The notes under the pieces were generated by a model. It was not told the DNA's origin. It saw only the letters and a list, made by a program, of their open reading frames with translations, and did no database searches. From Mucilaginibacter sp. (GTDB lineage: Bacteria; Bacteroidota; Bacteroidia; Sphingobacteriales; Sphingobacteriaceae): a stretch of DNA of 64,000 nt. A program made the translations under genes and the position numbers. The stretch covers positions 186,001 to 250,000 of the forward strand of contig NZ_JAQBOC010000003.1 in NCBI RefSeq assembly GCF_028288225.1. Direction: 5' to 3'. Position 1 is the stretch's first letter. Each line of letters begins with the position of its first letter. Below, piece after piece: positions 35,091 through 44,824 of the stretch.

Positions 35091-36356
35091 TTATGGCGAT
35101 TTTAATGGATTGAATTTTACGTTCGCCTGTTTATTAGAAAAAATAAAAAACGGGAAGAAAAACGCATAGAAAAAGATCCCTTTGTCAACATCCAGGAAAT
35201 TCTCTGAAAATGAAACAGTTGTAATAATTGCCATAAACGCGATGAACAACAGGTCTTTTTGTTGAAAGGCGATCCGAAACCCAAAAGCTAAAGTGGCTAT
35301 ATAAATGAGTAGTCCTATAATTCCCGATTTTAGCAGGAAGCTTAAATATTGATTGTGCGCGTTCAGGTTATTTAAGAATGAATTGTATAATTTATTGTTA
35401 AAAAACCCATCGTGCAAAAGGGCCATTTCCGAACCTGTGCCATAACCTGTTAGCGGTTTCTTTTCTATCAATCCCAAAACAACTTTCCATCTGGAGAGGC
35501 GCGAATCCAATATTTCGTTAGCTTTTGCCGGAGACAGATCGGTAGTTAACTCAGTTATATAACGCTCCCTGAAAGTACCTGATAATAAAATACCTGTAAT
35601 TAATAAAACAGATAGAGATGCAGTAACCAAAATGAATTTACGGCGCATTACCCCCTGCAATAAAAAATAGGGAATGGCAACATTTATGATAATAAACAAG
35701 GAAAAACAAACTGATTTCGAACTAAGCTGAATAAGTCCGGCAGTAAGTACAAGGCAGCATCCTAAATAAAAGAATTTATTATAAAACATCTTCTCCTTTA
35801 TTAAAACTGATAAAAGGTAAACCAGGGATATTGCTACCTGCATGGAGAAAAATGTAGCATGTATATTTATCGGCTCTGAAAAATTATGATTGGCAAAAAA
35901 CTTAGAAAACAGCATTGAAAATGGCAAATGGAAATGCCTGATAGTGATCAATGCATCAATGTACAGATAAACGATTGTGAGCGTACAAACCAGGGCAAAT
36001 AACAGTAATAGTTGTGACCTGTATTTCTTTATATCAAGCGGGTTAAGGCAAAATAGTGCAGGAATAATAAGTATGATACTCCGCCGGCCTATTTCTGTAA
36101 AAGCCTGGTTGGTGTTGGTTGTATAAATAATACAAAGCAGTGTTACAAAAAATACGGATTGTAAGGCCAGCGTTCGTAAAGTAAATACCGGCTTAATATT
36201 TTTTTTATCGAGATGGATTAAGGTATGTAAAGCGAAGCTTATTAAAATGAGGTGACTATAAAACATGTCAAACGGCAGTGATGCCATTAACAGCATTATA
36301 TGGTAATAGCTTATTTTATTGACCAAACTATCTTCAATCCTAAATAATCCGCTCAT
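35091..36356 (-). CDS. O-antigen ligase/polymerase family membrane protein
   Basis: 421 residues with about ten to twelve hydrophobic segments. A conserved periplasmic loop lies near residues 290-345: the arginine-rich ILDSRLSRWKVVLGLIEKKP, then LTGYGTGSEM and NAHNQYLSFLLKSG, where the NAHN histidine matches the essential histidine region of WaaL/Wzy_C proteins. Such proteins join or polymerise undecaprenyl-linked glycans on the periplasmic face. The start overlaps the upstream glycosyltransferase by 17 nt. A second protein of this general class is encoded at the start of the same operon, so one may be the polymerase and the other the ligase. Confidence 0.85.
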   Translation of the reverse strand: MSGLFRIEDSLVNKISYYHIMLLMASLPFDMFYSHLILISFALHTLIHLDKKNIKPVFTLRTLALQSVFFVTLLCIIYTTNTNQAFTEIGRRSIILIIPALFCLNPLDIKKYRSQLLLLFALVCTLTIVYLYIDALITIRHFHLPFSMLFSKFFANHNFSEPINIHATFFSMQVAISLVYLLSVLIKEKMFYNKFFYLGCCLVLTAGLIQLSSKSVCFSLFIIINVAIPYFLLQGVMRRKFILVTASLSVLLITGILLSGTFRERYITELTTDLSPAKANEILDSRLSRWKVVLGLIEKKPLTGYGTGSEMALLHDGFFNNKLYNSFLNNLNAHNQYLSFLLKSGIIGLLIYIATLAFGFRIAFQQKDLLFIAFMAIITTVSFSENFLDVDKGIFFYAFFFPFFIFSNKQANVKFNPLKSP

Positions 36357-37461
36357 AGTTTGAATTATTGTGGCATTCTATAATAAACTGCTCATACTGG
36401 TCTATGATCTTTTCCCAGTTAAACTGGTATTTAATTTTATACAGGTTATTGCTCACCATGGTCTTTTCGGTCTCTTTTCTTTGCACGGTTTCCACAATGT
36501 TGCGCACTTCTTTTGCATCTGAAAAATAGAAAGCATCTGTATGCAGCACTGATTTATTGAAGGGATTATTATGAGCTGCAATGAGCGCTTCGCTGGCCAT
36601 GGCCTCAAGCAAGGACGGATTGGTGCCACCAACGCTATGCCCATGAAAGTACAGGTATGAGTTATTTTGCAGTGCGCGTACTTTGCCGGTATCAAAAATC
36701 GACCCTTTAAATTCAATGCGTTCATCGTTTTTAAATTTATGGGTGATGAACTTGCCAAACCGGTTGCTGGTATCGCCCAAAACCTTGAATTTACGGTGTG
36801 AGCTGCTATTATTAAAGCCTTCCAATATGGGTTCAATATTGTTCTCCGGCTCCATGCGGGCCATTAATAAGAAATAATCTTCTTTCAGGGCTTCCCCGTT
36901 GTCCACTTGTTCACGCTCCGCTTCCGAAAACAGATCAGCCCCGTAAGGAATATATTTGCTGTCAATATTGTATTTTTCACCCAGGTATGATTTAATAACC
37001 AGTGAATCAGAGATATAGAACTGGCTATATTTTACAGCAAGCTTTTCGGCATATTTTAAGAACTGTTGCACCTTTGGTGAGTACTTTGAACGTTTCCATT
37101 CCAGTCCGTCCATATTGGTAATAATAGTGCTTTTTGGCGGATACAATTTACCCCAAACCGAGCTGCTGGTATAACCCATTATTAAAATGGCATCGAACTT
37201 TCTTTTTCGTGCATCAAGCAGGCAGTTTAAATCGTAAACAAATTGTCCGGCTGTACCTATCAGGTATTCAGGGTCATAACAATGCCTGATCTCTACACCG
37301 TTCCATTTATCCTCTTTGTAAGGATGATTATGAGAGTTATAAACCGTAACTGAATGGCCCCTTTTCACCAACCCTTCTGAAACATATTCCGAGATATGCT
37401 CAAACCCTCCGTAATAATTCGGAACGCCCCTGGTGCCTAATATTGCTATTCTTAGTTTCAT
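36340..37461 (-). CDS. Glycosyltransferase, DUF1972/GT4 type
   Basis: 373 residues. The N-terminus (IAILGTRGVPNYYGGFEHIS) is the hallmark of the DUF1972 group of GT4 enzymes, often annotated as rhamnosyltransferases. The C-terminal half has YFLLMARMEPENNIEPILEG and the donor motif GTNPSLLEAMASEA. It should act in the cytoplasm on a lipid-linked acceptor. It overlaps the upstream GT4 gene by 4 nt and the downstream ligase gene by 17 nt, so the operon is tightly packed. The exact sugar is not deducible. Confidence 0.88.
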   Translation of the reverse strand: MKLRIAILGTRGVPNYYGGFEHISEYVSEGLVKRGHSVTVYNSHNHPYKEDKWNGVEIRHCYDPEYLIGTAGQFVYDLNCLLDARKRKFDAILIMGYTSSSVWGKLYPPKSTIITNMDGLEWKRSKYSPKVQQFLKYAEKLAVKYSQFYISDSLVIKSYLGEKYNIDSKYIPYGADLFSEAEREQVDNGEALKEDYFLLMARMEPENNIEPILEGFNNSSSHRKFKVLGDTSNRFGKFITHKFKNDERIEFKGSIFDTGKVRALQNNSYLYFHGHSVGGTNPSLLEAMASEALIAAHNNPFNKSVLHTDAFYFSDAKEVRNIVETVQRKETEKTMVSNNLYKIKYQFNWEKIIDQYEQFIIECHNNSNYERII

Positions 37462-38534
37462 GCTATGGCTGCTAATTGATATGCTTTTAATGTTTGTATC
37501 GCGGCCTGTTTCCAGGTGTAATTCTTTAATATTCTATCCAGTAATTTTTCGTTGAACGGCGCTGTGCTTGCTTCCTCAACGGCTGCCAGTAAACTTTCAG
37601 GCTTTGACGGATCGCAGTAGATAGCATCATCGCCAAAATAATCCCTTGTATCACCTTTATCAGTTATTACTATGTTACACCGCATTACGGTTGCCTCGAT
37701 AGAACTTAAACCTGTAGTTTCAAACCAGCTGGGTAAAATGTGCACTTTGGCCCGCTGATAATATTCCAGTAACTCCTGCTGCGGAATGCGATTGAGGAAG
37801 GTAATATTGGCTGCTGCAATGCTGCGGCATTGCTGGTAATAATCATCCTGGTTGGGAGCTGGTGCTCCAATAATTACCAGTTTAAACCGGGTGTTATTTA
37901 AGGCTTTTATAAGGTTGAGGTGGTTTTTACGCCCTTCTATCCTTGCCACACAGATCACCAGGCTTTCGTCTTTTTTTATGGTTGCATCAAATGGAAACCT
38001 GTCGGGATTGATACCATTCGGGATGATCATGTGCGTATCCTTGCAGGGATAGCTTTCCTGTACCCGCCTGTACTCCGATTCGGAGTTTGGCAGTACCATA
38101 TCGGCCCTTTTCAGGATCTCAATAATGCTTTTCCGCTGGCCTTTCCACAGATAATCAATGCTCGACAGGTGATCTTTCCCAAGTAACCACCGGGCGACGG
38201 TTTTAAGGTATTCTACACCATCGGCAGGCAGGTGGGTAAATATGGCGCCCAAACCTTTACGGTTATATTTATAGTATTCGCCGTAAGTGCATAAAATGGT
38301 TGAAATAACAAAAGGCTTTTTAGCCATTTTGCTGTGGTAAAGAATATCAGCCGGGCGGATCAGGTTAAAAAAATGCAGCACGTCGTACTCCTCGTAAGGT
38401 ATTACTTCTTTTGATAACAATATATCAACCCCAATACCCATATTGGTTAGCTGCCGGGCTGTTTGCACAACCTGTACAGTATCGCCACCCGGTACCGTGT
38501 ATAATGTTGATCTTGCTATAAATGCTACTTTCAT
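37458..38534 (-). CDS. Glycosyltransferase family 4
   Basis: 358 residues from the ATG at 38534, which gives the start MKVAFIARS; an ATG four codons upstream (38546) is also possible. The N-terminal half has TVPGGDTVQVVQTARQL, the donor half has VICVARIEGRKNHLNLIKAL and LPSWFETTGLSSIEATVM. The E-x7-E pattern of retaining GT4 enzymes is present. It is separated from the GT2 gene upstream by only a few bases and overlaps the DUF1972 gene by 4 nt. The donor and acceptor are unknown. Confidence 0.88.
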   Translation of the reverse strand: MKVAFIARSTLYTVPGGDTVQVVQTARQLTNMGIGVDILLSKEVIPYEEYDVLHFFNLIRPADILYHSKMAKKPFVISTILCTYGEYYKYNRKGLGAIFTHLPADGVEYLKTVARWLLGKDHLSSIDYLWKGQRKSIIEILKRADMVLPNSESEYRRVQESYPCKDTHMIIPNGINPDRFPFDATIKKDESLVICVARIEGRKNHLNLIKALNNTRFKLVIIGAPAPNQDDYYQQCRSIAAANITFLNRIPQQELLEYYQRAKVHILPSWFETTGLSSIEATVMRCNIVITDKGDTRDYFGDDAIYCDPSKPESLLAAVEEASTAPFNEKLLDRILKNYTWKQAAIQTLKAYQLAAIA

Positions 38535-38547
38535 CTTTATTTCCATT

Positions 38548-39510
38548 TTAAAATTTACCCATGCTGATGTTGTGCAGCCAGGTAATAAACCTTTCTGGTA
38601 AATAACTAACCGTATAGATTAGGTAATTGTCCAAACGCAAAGGGTGCAGGCTGATGGCCCTCATCATGTTCAGCCGGGCTTTTTCGGGCTGATAATTATT
38701 AAGCAGGAATTTTTTACCGCACAGCGCATAATAGGCGCCCTGTTTTATTTTAGGCGAATACTGTTTGCCGCCTATCTGGTACAGCTCGTTCCCCTCGGCT
38801 TCAGTAATGTTTTTGTTTTTTAATGTTGCGTATTTTATAGAACGGAACTTGCGTGTGCGCCACCTTTCATCTATGGTTATAGATTCCGGGTTAAGCCTTA
38901 CCTTAATAAGCGCCTGCGAAAGATTGCAGGCCTTTTCATTTTTTAAAATATTTACCCACAAAAAATGATCTTCGTAGGTGTAAGCATGCTCGTTATACCC
39001 ACCATTATTTACAACTGCATCTTTTTTATAAAATACACTGGAGTGAATGAATGGGCATATGGTATATTTTAGCTGCTGGATCTCTTCATTAAGGTGCCCT
39101 TCCGGGTGATGAGTGAAAATATAGTGCCCATCGGCATCCATGTATTCAACTGCCGAGCCTATTATGGTATATTCAGGATAGGTAGTGATAAAATCGTACT
39201 GAACCTTTAACCTGTTTGGCAGGCAAATATCATCAGCATCAAACCTGGCTATATAATTGGCACGTGCATGTGATAAGCCCAGGTTTAGCGCAGCAGAAAC
39301 ACCCTTATTTTCCTGGCTGATCAGTACAATTCTTGGGTCTTTGAACGACCGGATAATTTTTTCGGTTTTGTCTGTTGATCCGTCATTAATTATCAAAAGT
39401 TCAAAATCAGTAAATGACTGTTCCAGTACAGATGCTATTGCCTCACCTATATACTTGTCCGCATTATATGCAGGCATTAAAACAGTAACCTTTGGATTAT
39501 TAAGATCCAT
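38548..39510 (-). CDS. Glycosyltransferase family 2
   Basis: 320 residues. The GT-A fold is clear: KVTVLMPAYNADKYIGEAI at the start, then FELLIINDGSTDKTEKII, the metal-binding ARFDADDICLPNR, and an acceptor-side YTYEDHFLWVNIL segment. No membrane helix is evident, so it is a cytoplasmic inverting transferase. Its start overlaps the upstream Wzy-like gene by 11 nt. The sugar is unknown. Confidence 0.92.
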   Translation of the reverse strand: MDLNNPKVTVLMPAYNADKYIGEAIASVLEQSFTDFELLIINDGSTDKTEKIIRSFKDPRIVLISQENKGVSAALNLGLSHARANYIARFDADDICLPNRLKVQYDFITTYPEYTIIGSAVEYMDADGHYIFTHHPEGHLNEEIQQLKYTICPFIHSSVFYKKDAVVNNGGYNEHAYTYEDHFLWVNILKNEKACNLSQALIKVRLNPESITIDERWRTRKFRSIKYATLKNKNITEAEGNELYQIGGKQYSPKIKQGAYYALCGKKFLLNNYQPEKARLNMMRAISLHPLRLDNYLIYTVSYLPERFITWLHNISMGKF

Positions 39511-41140
39511 AATTCAATTGTGCGTTGTTAGTAGTTTCTTTGATGTTGAGCAGCAAAAGCAATTCAAAAAACACAATTACCGATAGTTGCTCAAACCAGT
39601 AATCGGTTAAAAATATCATCATTAATAGTAGCAGCAGGGGTAAGCCGTAAGTAAGCGTTTTATAGTGTTTGGCAAAAAAGCCTGCATAGTAAATAGTGAA
39701 GATCAGCAAGCCCAGCAACCCATATTCGGCCAGTAACTGGTCATAAACAGAATAAGGGCTATTGGTTAATGAACGTAACCCAGCAGTTTTACTAAAAAAA
39801 TACAGGTAAACATCCAGGTGATTTGTAAGAAAATCATTACTGATATAGGTGTGTTTTGCCGGATACCCTCCTGCAAACCCCAGGCTTGTAGCCCGGAAGG
39901 CAAGTTTGGATGAAAAATTGCCGGGCCCGCTCCCTGTAATTATTTTAACCGGATGTTGCCTGAGAAATAAGAGTGTCTGAAAAAAAGTAACTATTTTTCC
40001 AGGCTTGCCCGGTTTGTAAACCTGTGCAGATAATGGAAGCCTTGCCTTGTGGGCATCAATAAACTTTAATAATTTCCATTGTTCAGCAGTAGTATCTGTC
40101 GATTTCTGGTAGGGAAGCAAATTGATATTAACCGTGTCAACAACTATCCTTCCCTGCCCTGTTCTTGGTAAAACGGCTAAAGAAGGCTTTAATGCAGCCC
40201 GGTTTTTTCCTGGTAATTTTTGAATGCTATCCAAATAATGTTTGGCAAATTTTTGCCGTACCTCTTCAAGGGTAGGGATATTGGTAAATGAAGCAGCCGT
40301 GGTGGTTTTAGCTACTAATGGACCCGGCGGATGGATAGCATCTTTAAAGGTTTCGTCTATGTAACGATCATTTTGCGGCGAGATCTTCACCATAAAAACA
40401 ACCAGCAGCATCAGGCAAACAACAATGAGGCTTTTTTGAGCTTTAGTGCTTTTGAAAATAAATAACAGGGCAAGGGCGAAAATTAATGCCATGTTCAGGA
40501 AGTTGCTGCCGGTAAGCAGCAGCACCACCATGCATACAAATAGCATCAGGTTGTTTTTCCTTATTAAAAAGTAAATAACAGCAAACGCATTTAAGGCAGC
40601 ATTGGTTGTAGATGTATCAAAGGTTAACCCTTTGATGTAATCGCCTGTGCCGATAAAATATTTTTGATGCTCCCCCTGGTACCGATAGGGGTTTATTGCA
40701 CCTGTTTCCCATGCAATAGCAGCAAAGTTAGAGAAGGAAAACACGGCGTTAATTATGAAAAAGACCAGAATGGTTCTGTGAATAATTTCTGTATCATTAT
40801 TTTCAACAGCCAGCTTAACCTGGTGAATGGCAAGAATGCACAACAGCCAAAAGCCTATTCCCGTAAAAAAAACAATCAGGTAATCGGGATTACTATATCC
40901 CCTGTTAATTATCAGATCGATAAAAGGTATTATAAGTATTAACAGATAGAAAAGTGGAAGCCTTGAGTTTTTGAAACTGAACCCAAATTTGAAATCGAAG
41001 CGGAGCAAATAAATCAGGATAATGGCAGGGATTTTTACACCTAATTTTACGTTTAAAAAAAGCATAAGAAACAACAATAGTTTCCAGTCGACCCGGTTTA
41101 TGATCTTTCTAAAGTTAAAATCAGTAATACTGTTGAACAT
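39500..41140 (-). CDS. Wzy/O-antigen ligase-like polytopic membrane protein
   Basis: 546 residues with many hydrophobic helices and one long hydrophilic, probably periplasmic, loop (about residues 255-400) that includes NIPTLEEVRQKF and several short proline-rich stretches. After the loop comes ITGSGPGNFSSKLAFRA, and later YSVYDQLLAEYGLLGLLIF, which resembles the conserved end of O-antigen polymerases. It is the first gene of the leftward glycan operon. The divergent flippase gene lies 221 nt away. It probably polymerises repeat units; assignment as polymerase rather than ligase is inference. Confidence 0.72.
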   Translation of the reverse strand: MFNSITDFNFRKIINRVDWKLLLFLMLFLNVKLGVKIPAIILIYLLRFDFKFGFSFKNSRLPLFYLLILIIPFIDLIINRGYSNPDYLIVFFTGIGFWLLCILAIHQVKLAVENNDTEIIHRTILVFFIINAVFSFSNFAAIAWETGAINPYRYQGEHQKYFIGTGDYIKGLTFDTSTTNAALNAFAVIYFLIRKNNLMLFVCMVVLLLTGSNFLNMALIFALALLFIFKSTKAQKSLIVVCLMLLVVFMVKISPQNDRYIDETFKDAIHPPGPLVAKTTTAASFTNIPTLEEVRQKFAKHYLDSIQKLPGKNRAALKPSLAVLPRTGQGRIVVDTVNINLLPYQKSTDTTAEQWKLLKFIDAHKARLPLSAQVYKPGKPGKIVTFFQTLLFLRQHPVKIITGSGPGNFSSKLAFRATSLGFAGGYPAKHTYISNDFLTNHLDVYLYFFSKTAGLRSLTNSPYSVYDQLLAEYGLLGLLIFTIYYAGFFAKHYKTLTYGLPLLLLLMMIFLTDYWFEQLSVIVFFELLLLLNIKETTNNAQLNYGS

Positions 41141-41233
41141 CCGTAATCAATTAATCAAGCCTTAAAAACCATGTAGTTGGTTGTTTAATTTATATAAGAG
41201 ATTACGGCTTGAAAATTGAAATGGTTGCCTGTG

Positions 41234-41250
41234 GCGCTCCTGTTGAGCGC
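41234..41250. promoter_or_regulatory. Small hairpin in the divergent Wzy-Wzx spacer
   Basis: A 6-bp GC-rich stem (41234-41239 with 41245-41250) with a 5-nt loop lies in the 221-nt spacer between the divergent operons. I see no convincing promoter boxes. It could be an operator or a chance hairpin. Confidence 0.3.
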
Positions 41251-41361
41251 TATTTATCATTTAATTTTAGTCAGAAAAGTATTTTAAGTTAAAGGCAGCC
41301 AAATGGCGATTTTTCACGTATGGACATTAGTGTGTCAAAGTAAAAGATAATACTAATTTTG

Positions 41362-42807
41362 GTGTACCTCAAATCAACAGCATTGGTTAAAAATAAGTTA
41401 TTGGTAAAGATCTTCTCTTCGGGTTTGCAGGCAATTTCTGTTCAAATCCTCGGTGGAGTATTTTTTTATTTTATTTCGATCTATGTCTCCAAGGATGATT
41501 TCGGCACAATCAGCTGGACAAATGCTGTATCAATATTCCTAACCACAATACTTGGTTTTGGGTTAGAGCAGGTAGTTGTACGCCGGATAGCAGCATCAAA
41601 AGGATCAGACTGGGCAGCAGCGGTTTTTTTTGTACACTCAATAGTTGGGTTTTTAATTACCTTTTTATTTTTGTTGCTGCTGAATAGCATGGTTAAAAGC
41701 CAGGCGGGAATTTATAAGCAGCTGCCCTGGTTCTTTTTAGCGCAGGGATTAATTTTTATAGGTGTCCCCTTAAAGCAGTTTTTAAATGCCAAAGAACAAT
41801 TTACGCCTTACGGTATTATCGCAATTATAAGTAATGTATGCAAAATAGCTGCAGCCTGGTTTTTAATGGCAGAAGGAAAGCTATATATAAACACAGTATT
41901 AATTATATTGATCTGTACCGCTGTATTTGAGTTGTTCGGTTTAGTTATATACCTGGTTGCTAAAACTGATTTTAGTTTTAAATTCCATTTTAAGGCATAC
42001 GCTAAGCTGCTTAAAGAATCATCGGCACAATATATTTCCGTTATTTTTGATATAAGCCTGTCGCGGATGGATTGGATCTTGCTTGGGATGATGACAACCA
42101 GCAGTGTTTTGGCCGATTATAGTTTTGCTTACCGCGCCTATGAACTGGCCAGGCTGCCAATGTTAATTATTGCGCCTTTAATTTTACCCAGGTTCGCACG
42201 CCTTTTATCATTAGGTAGCAATGTGGATATAGGATATCAAAAGTATATCAATTCTTTTAATGTTGTTGAAATATTTTTTGCTGCAGCTATTCCCTTAATG
42301 CTTAATATTTTATGGGTGCCATTGCTTACTTTAATCACGCACGGTAAATACGGCGAATCAAACTCCTGGCAGTTTTTAATATTATCGTTATGCATCCCAT
42401 TGCAGTTTTTTGTAAACCTGCTGTGGTCACTAAGCTTTGGAGCTAAAAAGTATAAATCGGTTTCATACATAACAGTAGTGTGTGCAATAACTAATGTCAT
42501 CCTAAATTTAATTCTAATTACAAAGTTCGGCGGATTAGGGGCGTCTATTGCATTTTTTAGTACAACCCTGCTGCAGGCAGGTTTATATTACAGGCTTGTT
42601 TGTAAGGAAATTATGGTGATATCTTTACGCCCTATCATTGTGTTTACTTCCGAAGCAATAATTATTTATTTTATTAGTACCCGCCTTAATGTTCATTTCC
42701 TTATTCAGTTAGTAATTGCTGTTGTTATATACCTGGTAATAACCATGCTATCAAAGCAAATAAACAAACAGCATATTTATAATTTTAAACATTTACTTAC
42801 AAAATGA
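41362..42807 (+). CDS. Oligosaccharide flippase (Wzx, MOP superfamily)
   Basis: 481 residues with about 12-14 membrane helices. No ATG lies near the start of the conserved part; GTG 41362 is taken as the start (TTG 41359 is the alternative). The N-terminal segment KIFSSGLQAISVQILGGVFF and VSKDDFGTISWTNAVSIFL are typical of Wzx/PST proteins, and LDWILLG-like DWILLGMMTTSSVLADYSFA is the usual central region. It should flip undecaprenyl-linked repeat units to the periplasm. The following glycosyltransferase overlaps its end by 4 nt. The locus thus has two potential flippases, this one and the ABC protein at 19470. Confidence 0.9.
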   Translation: MYLKSTALVKNKLLVKIFSSGLQAISVQILGGVFFYFISIYVSKDDFGTISWTNAVSIFLTTILGFGLEQVVVRRIAASKGSDWAAAVFFVHSIVGFLITFLFLLLLNSMVKSQAGIYKQLPWFFLAQGLIFIGVPLKQFLNAKEQFTPYGIIAIISNVCKIAAAWFLMAEGKLYINTVLIILICTAVFELFGLVIYLVAKTDFSFKFHFKAYAKLLKESSAQYISVIFDISLSRMDWILLGMMTTSSVLADYSFAYRAYELARLPMLIIAPLILPRFARLLSLGSNVDIGYQKYINSFNVVEIFFAAAIPLMLNILWVPLLTLITHGKYGESNSWQFLILSLCIPLQFFVNLLWSLSFGAKKYKSVSYITVVCAITNVILNLILITKFGGLGASIAFFSTTLLQAGLYYRLVCKEIMVISLRPIIVFTSEAIIIYFISTRLNVHFLIQLVIAVVIYLVITMLSKQINKQHIYNFKHLLTK

Positions 42808-44012
42808 ATATATTATATCTCTGCGATGAATATCCTCCCGGCAAACATGGCGGCATAGGCACCTATGTAAGGCTGATAGCCCGGCAAATGGTAACACTTG
42901 GGCATAATGTTGTAGTTGCCGGTTTATATGGCCCGGGGTACGGAGAAGCGGATGAGTTTAGTGATGAAGGTGTTAAGGTTTATCGTTTTAGAAGAGGTTT
43001 TGATTATAAAATATTTAGTGACGAGCAATCTTTAATATCCCGCATTGGCATTCGGCTATTGAAAGATTCAGGATTGATGGAAAGGGATATTAAAAAAAGC
43101 CTCGCTGCCTATAAAAACAAACTTGAACAACTGATAATTGCGCATAAAATTGATATTATTGAAATGCCTGATTATAACGATTATATCAGATTTTGCAGTT
43201 CCTATATTCCATTCCCGCAGTTATCCATCCCGGTGGTTGTAAAAATGAACGGCTCAATAACCTATTTTACCAAAGAAGCAAACAAGCAAGTACCGGCACA
43301 TCTTCTTAAAATGGAACAGGCTATTTTAAAGCAGGCATCGGCAGTATTAAGTGCAAGCAAATACACAGCCAATAAAAGTTCAGAATACCTTTCATATAAC
43401 AAGGAAATTGAAGTTTTATACAACGGCATTAAAACAGATCTGCCGGCCCGGAATATTTCCAAAAGCTCTAAACAAGTCATTTTTACAGGTACACTAGTAG
43501 CAAAAAAAGGAATTTACCAGTTAGCCAAAGCCTGGAATATTGTAAATAAAAGCATGCCTGCTGCAAGGCTGCTGGTTTTAGGAAAAGGCTCACAACAAAA
43601 AGCTATTAGTCACCTAACGGATAAAGCAAAAGCTTCGGTAAACTTTAAGGGACATGTATCAACAGATGAGTTATATGATCATTTATCAGCTTCGGCAATC
43701 AGCGTCTTTCCATCTTATGCCGAAGCGTTTGCTTTAGCGCCCTTAGAAGCAATGGCCTGTGGTACTGCAGTTATCAATTCAAACCGTACATCGGGCTCTG
43801 AATTAATTGACGATAAAATAAATGGGTTGCTTATTGACCCTGATAATATCGATCAAATAGCAACAGCTATCATATACCTGCTAAATAACCCGGATGTTTG
43901 TGCAAGGTTGGCAAAAGCAGGTAATGAAAAAGTTAAGGAGCAGTTTGAAATTGGTAATATCGCTGCCAAAACGATTCAGTTTTACAATAAGGTATTAAAA
44001 AGTGTAGGCTGA
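42804..44012 (+). CDS. Glycosyltransferase family 4
   Basis: 402 residues. The start LYLCDEYPPGKHGGIGTYVR is the classic GT4 N-terminus with a glycine-rich acceptor loop. The donor half has QVIFTGTLVAKKGIYQLAKA and FPSYAEAFALAPLEAMACGT. It overlaps the Wzx gene by 4 nt, so the two are coupled, and it converges on the GT2 gene downstream with a 14-nt gap. The sugar is unknown. Confidence 0.9.
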   Translation: MNILYLCDEYPPGKHGGIGTYVRLIARQMVTLGHNVVVAGLYGPGYGEADEFSDEGVKVYRFRRGFDYKIFSDEQSLISRIGIRLLKDSGLMERDIKKSLAAYKNKLEQLIIAHKIDIIEMPDYNDYIRFCSSYIPFPQLSIPVVVKMNGSITYFTKEANKQVPAHLLKMEQAILKQASAVLSASKYTANKSSEYLSYNKEIEVLYNGIKTDLPARNISKSSKQVIFTGTLVAKKGIYQLAKAWNIVNKSMPAARLLVLGKGSQQKAISHLTDKAKASVNFKGHVSTDELYDHLSASAISVFPSYAEAFALAPLEAMACGTAVINSNRTSGSELIDDKINGLLIDPDNIDQIATAIIYLLNNPDVCARLAKAGNEKVKEQFEIGNIAAKTIQFYNKVLKSVG

Positions 44013-44026
44013 AATAATCGGGCTCT

Positions 44027-44824
44027 TCAATATTCTACTACCAAATTATCCTTAGCAGGGTGCGGTTTTTCGCCATAAGTTTCCATCTGGCTTAAAAAAT
44101 GATATTTACGCCTTGTGTTTTTAGCAATAGTTTTTGCTATTTGCCAGCCTTCGCGTCCATCCAAAAAACCTAAATAAGCAACATAGTTTTTAATAAAGCT
44201 AAAAGCAGGAGCCAGATACAGCCTGATAGCAGTTGCCTTTTTTCCATCGCGAAGATACTTCTTAGCGCTCAACTTTGCGTAGTAGCTGCATTTGCTGTTA
44301 AATTCATAAATATCATTTGCCGAATAATGATGAATATGCCCGTCAATTTCTTTCTTCTGTACAAAGGCGGGCAGTACTAATTTTTCATGGATCAATGTTT
44401 CCGACCATTTAACAAATTCGCGGTTAAACAGGCGGATGTGGTGATCTCTTCCCCAACTGCCATGCCGGATAGCCTTTTTCCCAAAATACGATCTGAATTT
44501 AACATCGTATGCAGCCTTGGTATCCTTAAAATTCAGCTTATGAATAGCGGCTATCAGCGCATCATCAAGTATTTCATCAGCGTCAATACTTAAGATCCAA
44601 TTATAGCAGGCCAGTTCAACACCTTTGTTTTTATTTGCGCCATAACCATCCCATGTTTTTTTATAAACACGGCAACCATCTTTTACAGGAATGTTTAATG
44701 TATCATCATCACTTCCATTATATATAATTATAATATCGTCAGTTAGCTCTCTGGCCTTTTCCAAACAACCTCTAATTATATCGTCAGCATTTTTAGTAAT
44801 TATAACCACAGAAATCGGAACCAT
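44027..44824 (-). CDS. Glycosyltransferase family 2, WaaE/KdtX-like
   Basis: 265 residues. ISVVIITKNADDIIRGCLE opens the GT-A fold, WDGYGANKNKG and ILSIDADEIL give the donor and metal sites, and KAIRHGSWGRDHHIRLFNR is the acceptor-side segment of WaaE/KdtX-type enzymes that add sugars to the lipopolysaccharide core. This hints that some of the glycan is tied to lipopolysaccharide, but the group also contains general polysaccharide enzymes. It is transcribed alone, convergent with the GT4 gene. Confidence 0.87.
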   Translation of the reverse strand: MVPISVVIITKNADDIIRGCLEKARELTDDIIIIYNGSDDDTLNIPVKDGCRVYKKTWDGYGANKNKGVELACYNWILSIDADEILDDALIAAIHKLNFKDTKAAYDVKFRSYFGKKAIRHGSWGRDHHIRLFNREFVKWSETLIHEKLVLPAFVQKKEIDGHIHHYSANDIYEFNSKCSYYAKLSAKKYLRDGKKATAIRLYLAPAFSFIKNYVAYLGFLDGREGWQIAKTIAKNTRRKYHFLSQMETYGEKPHPAKDNLVVEY

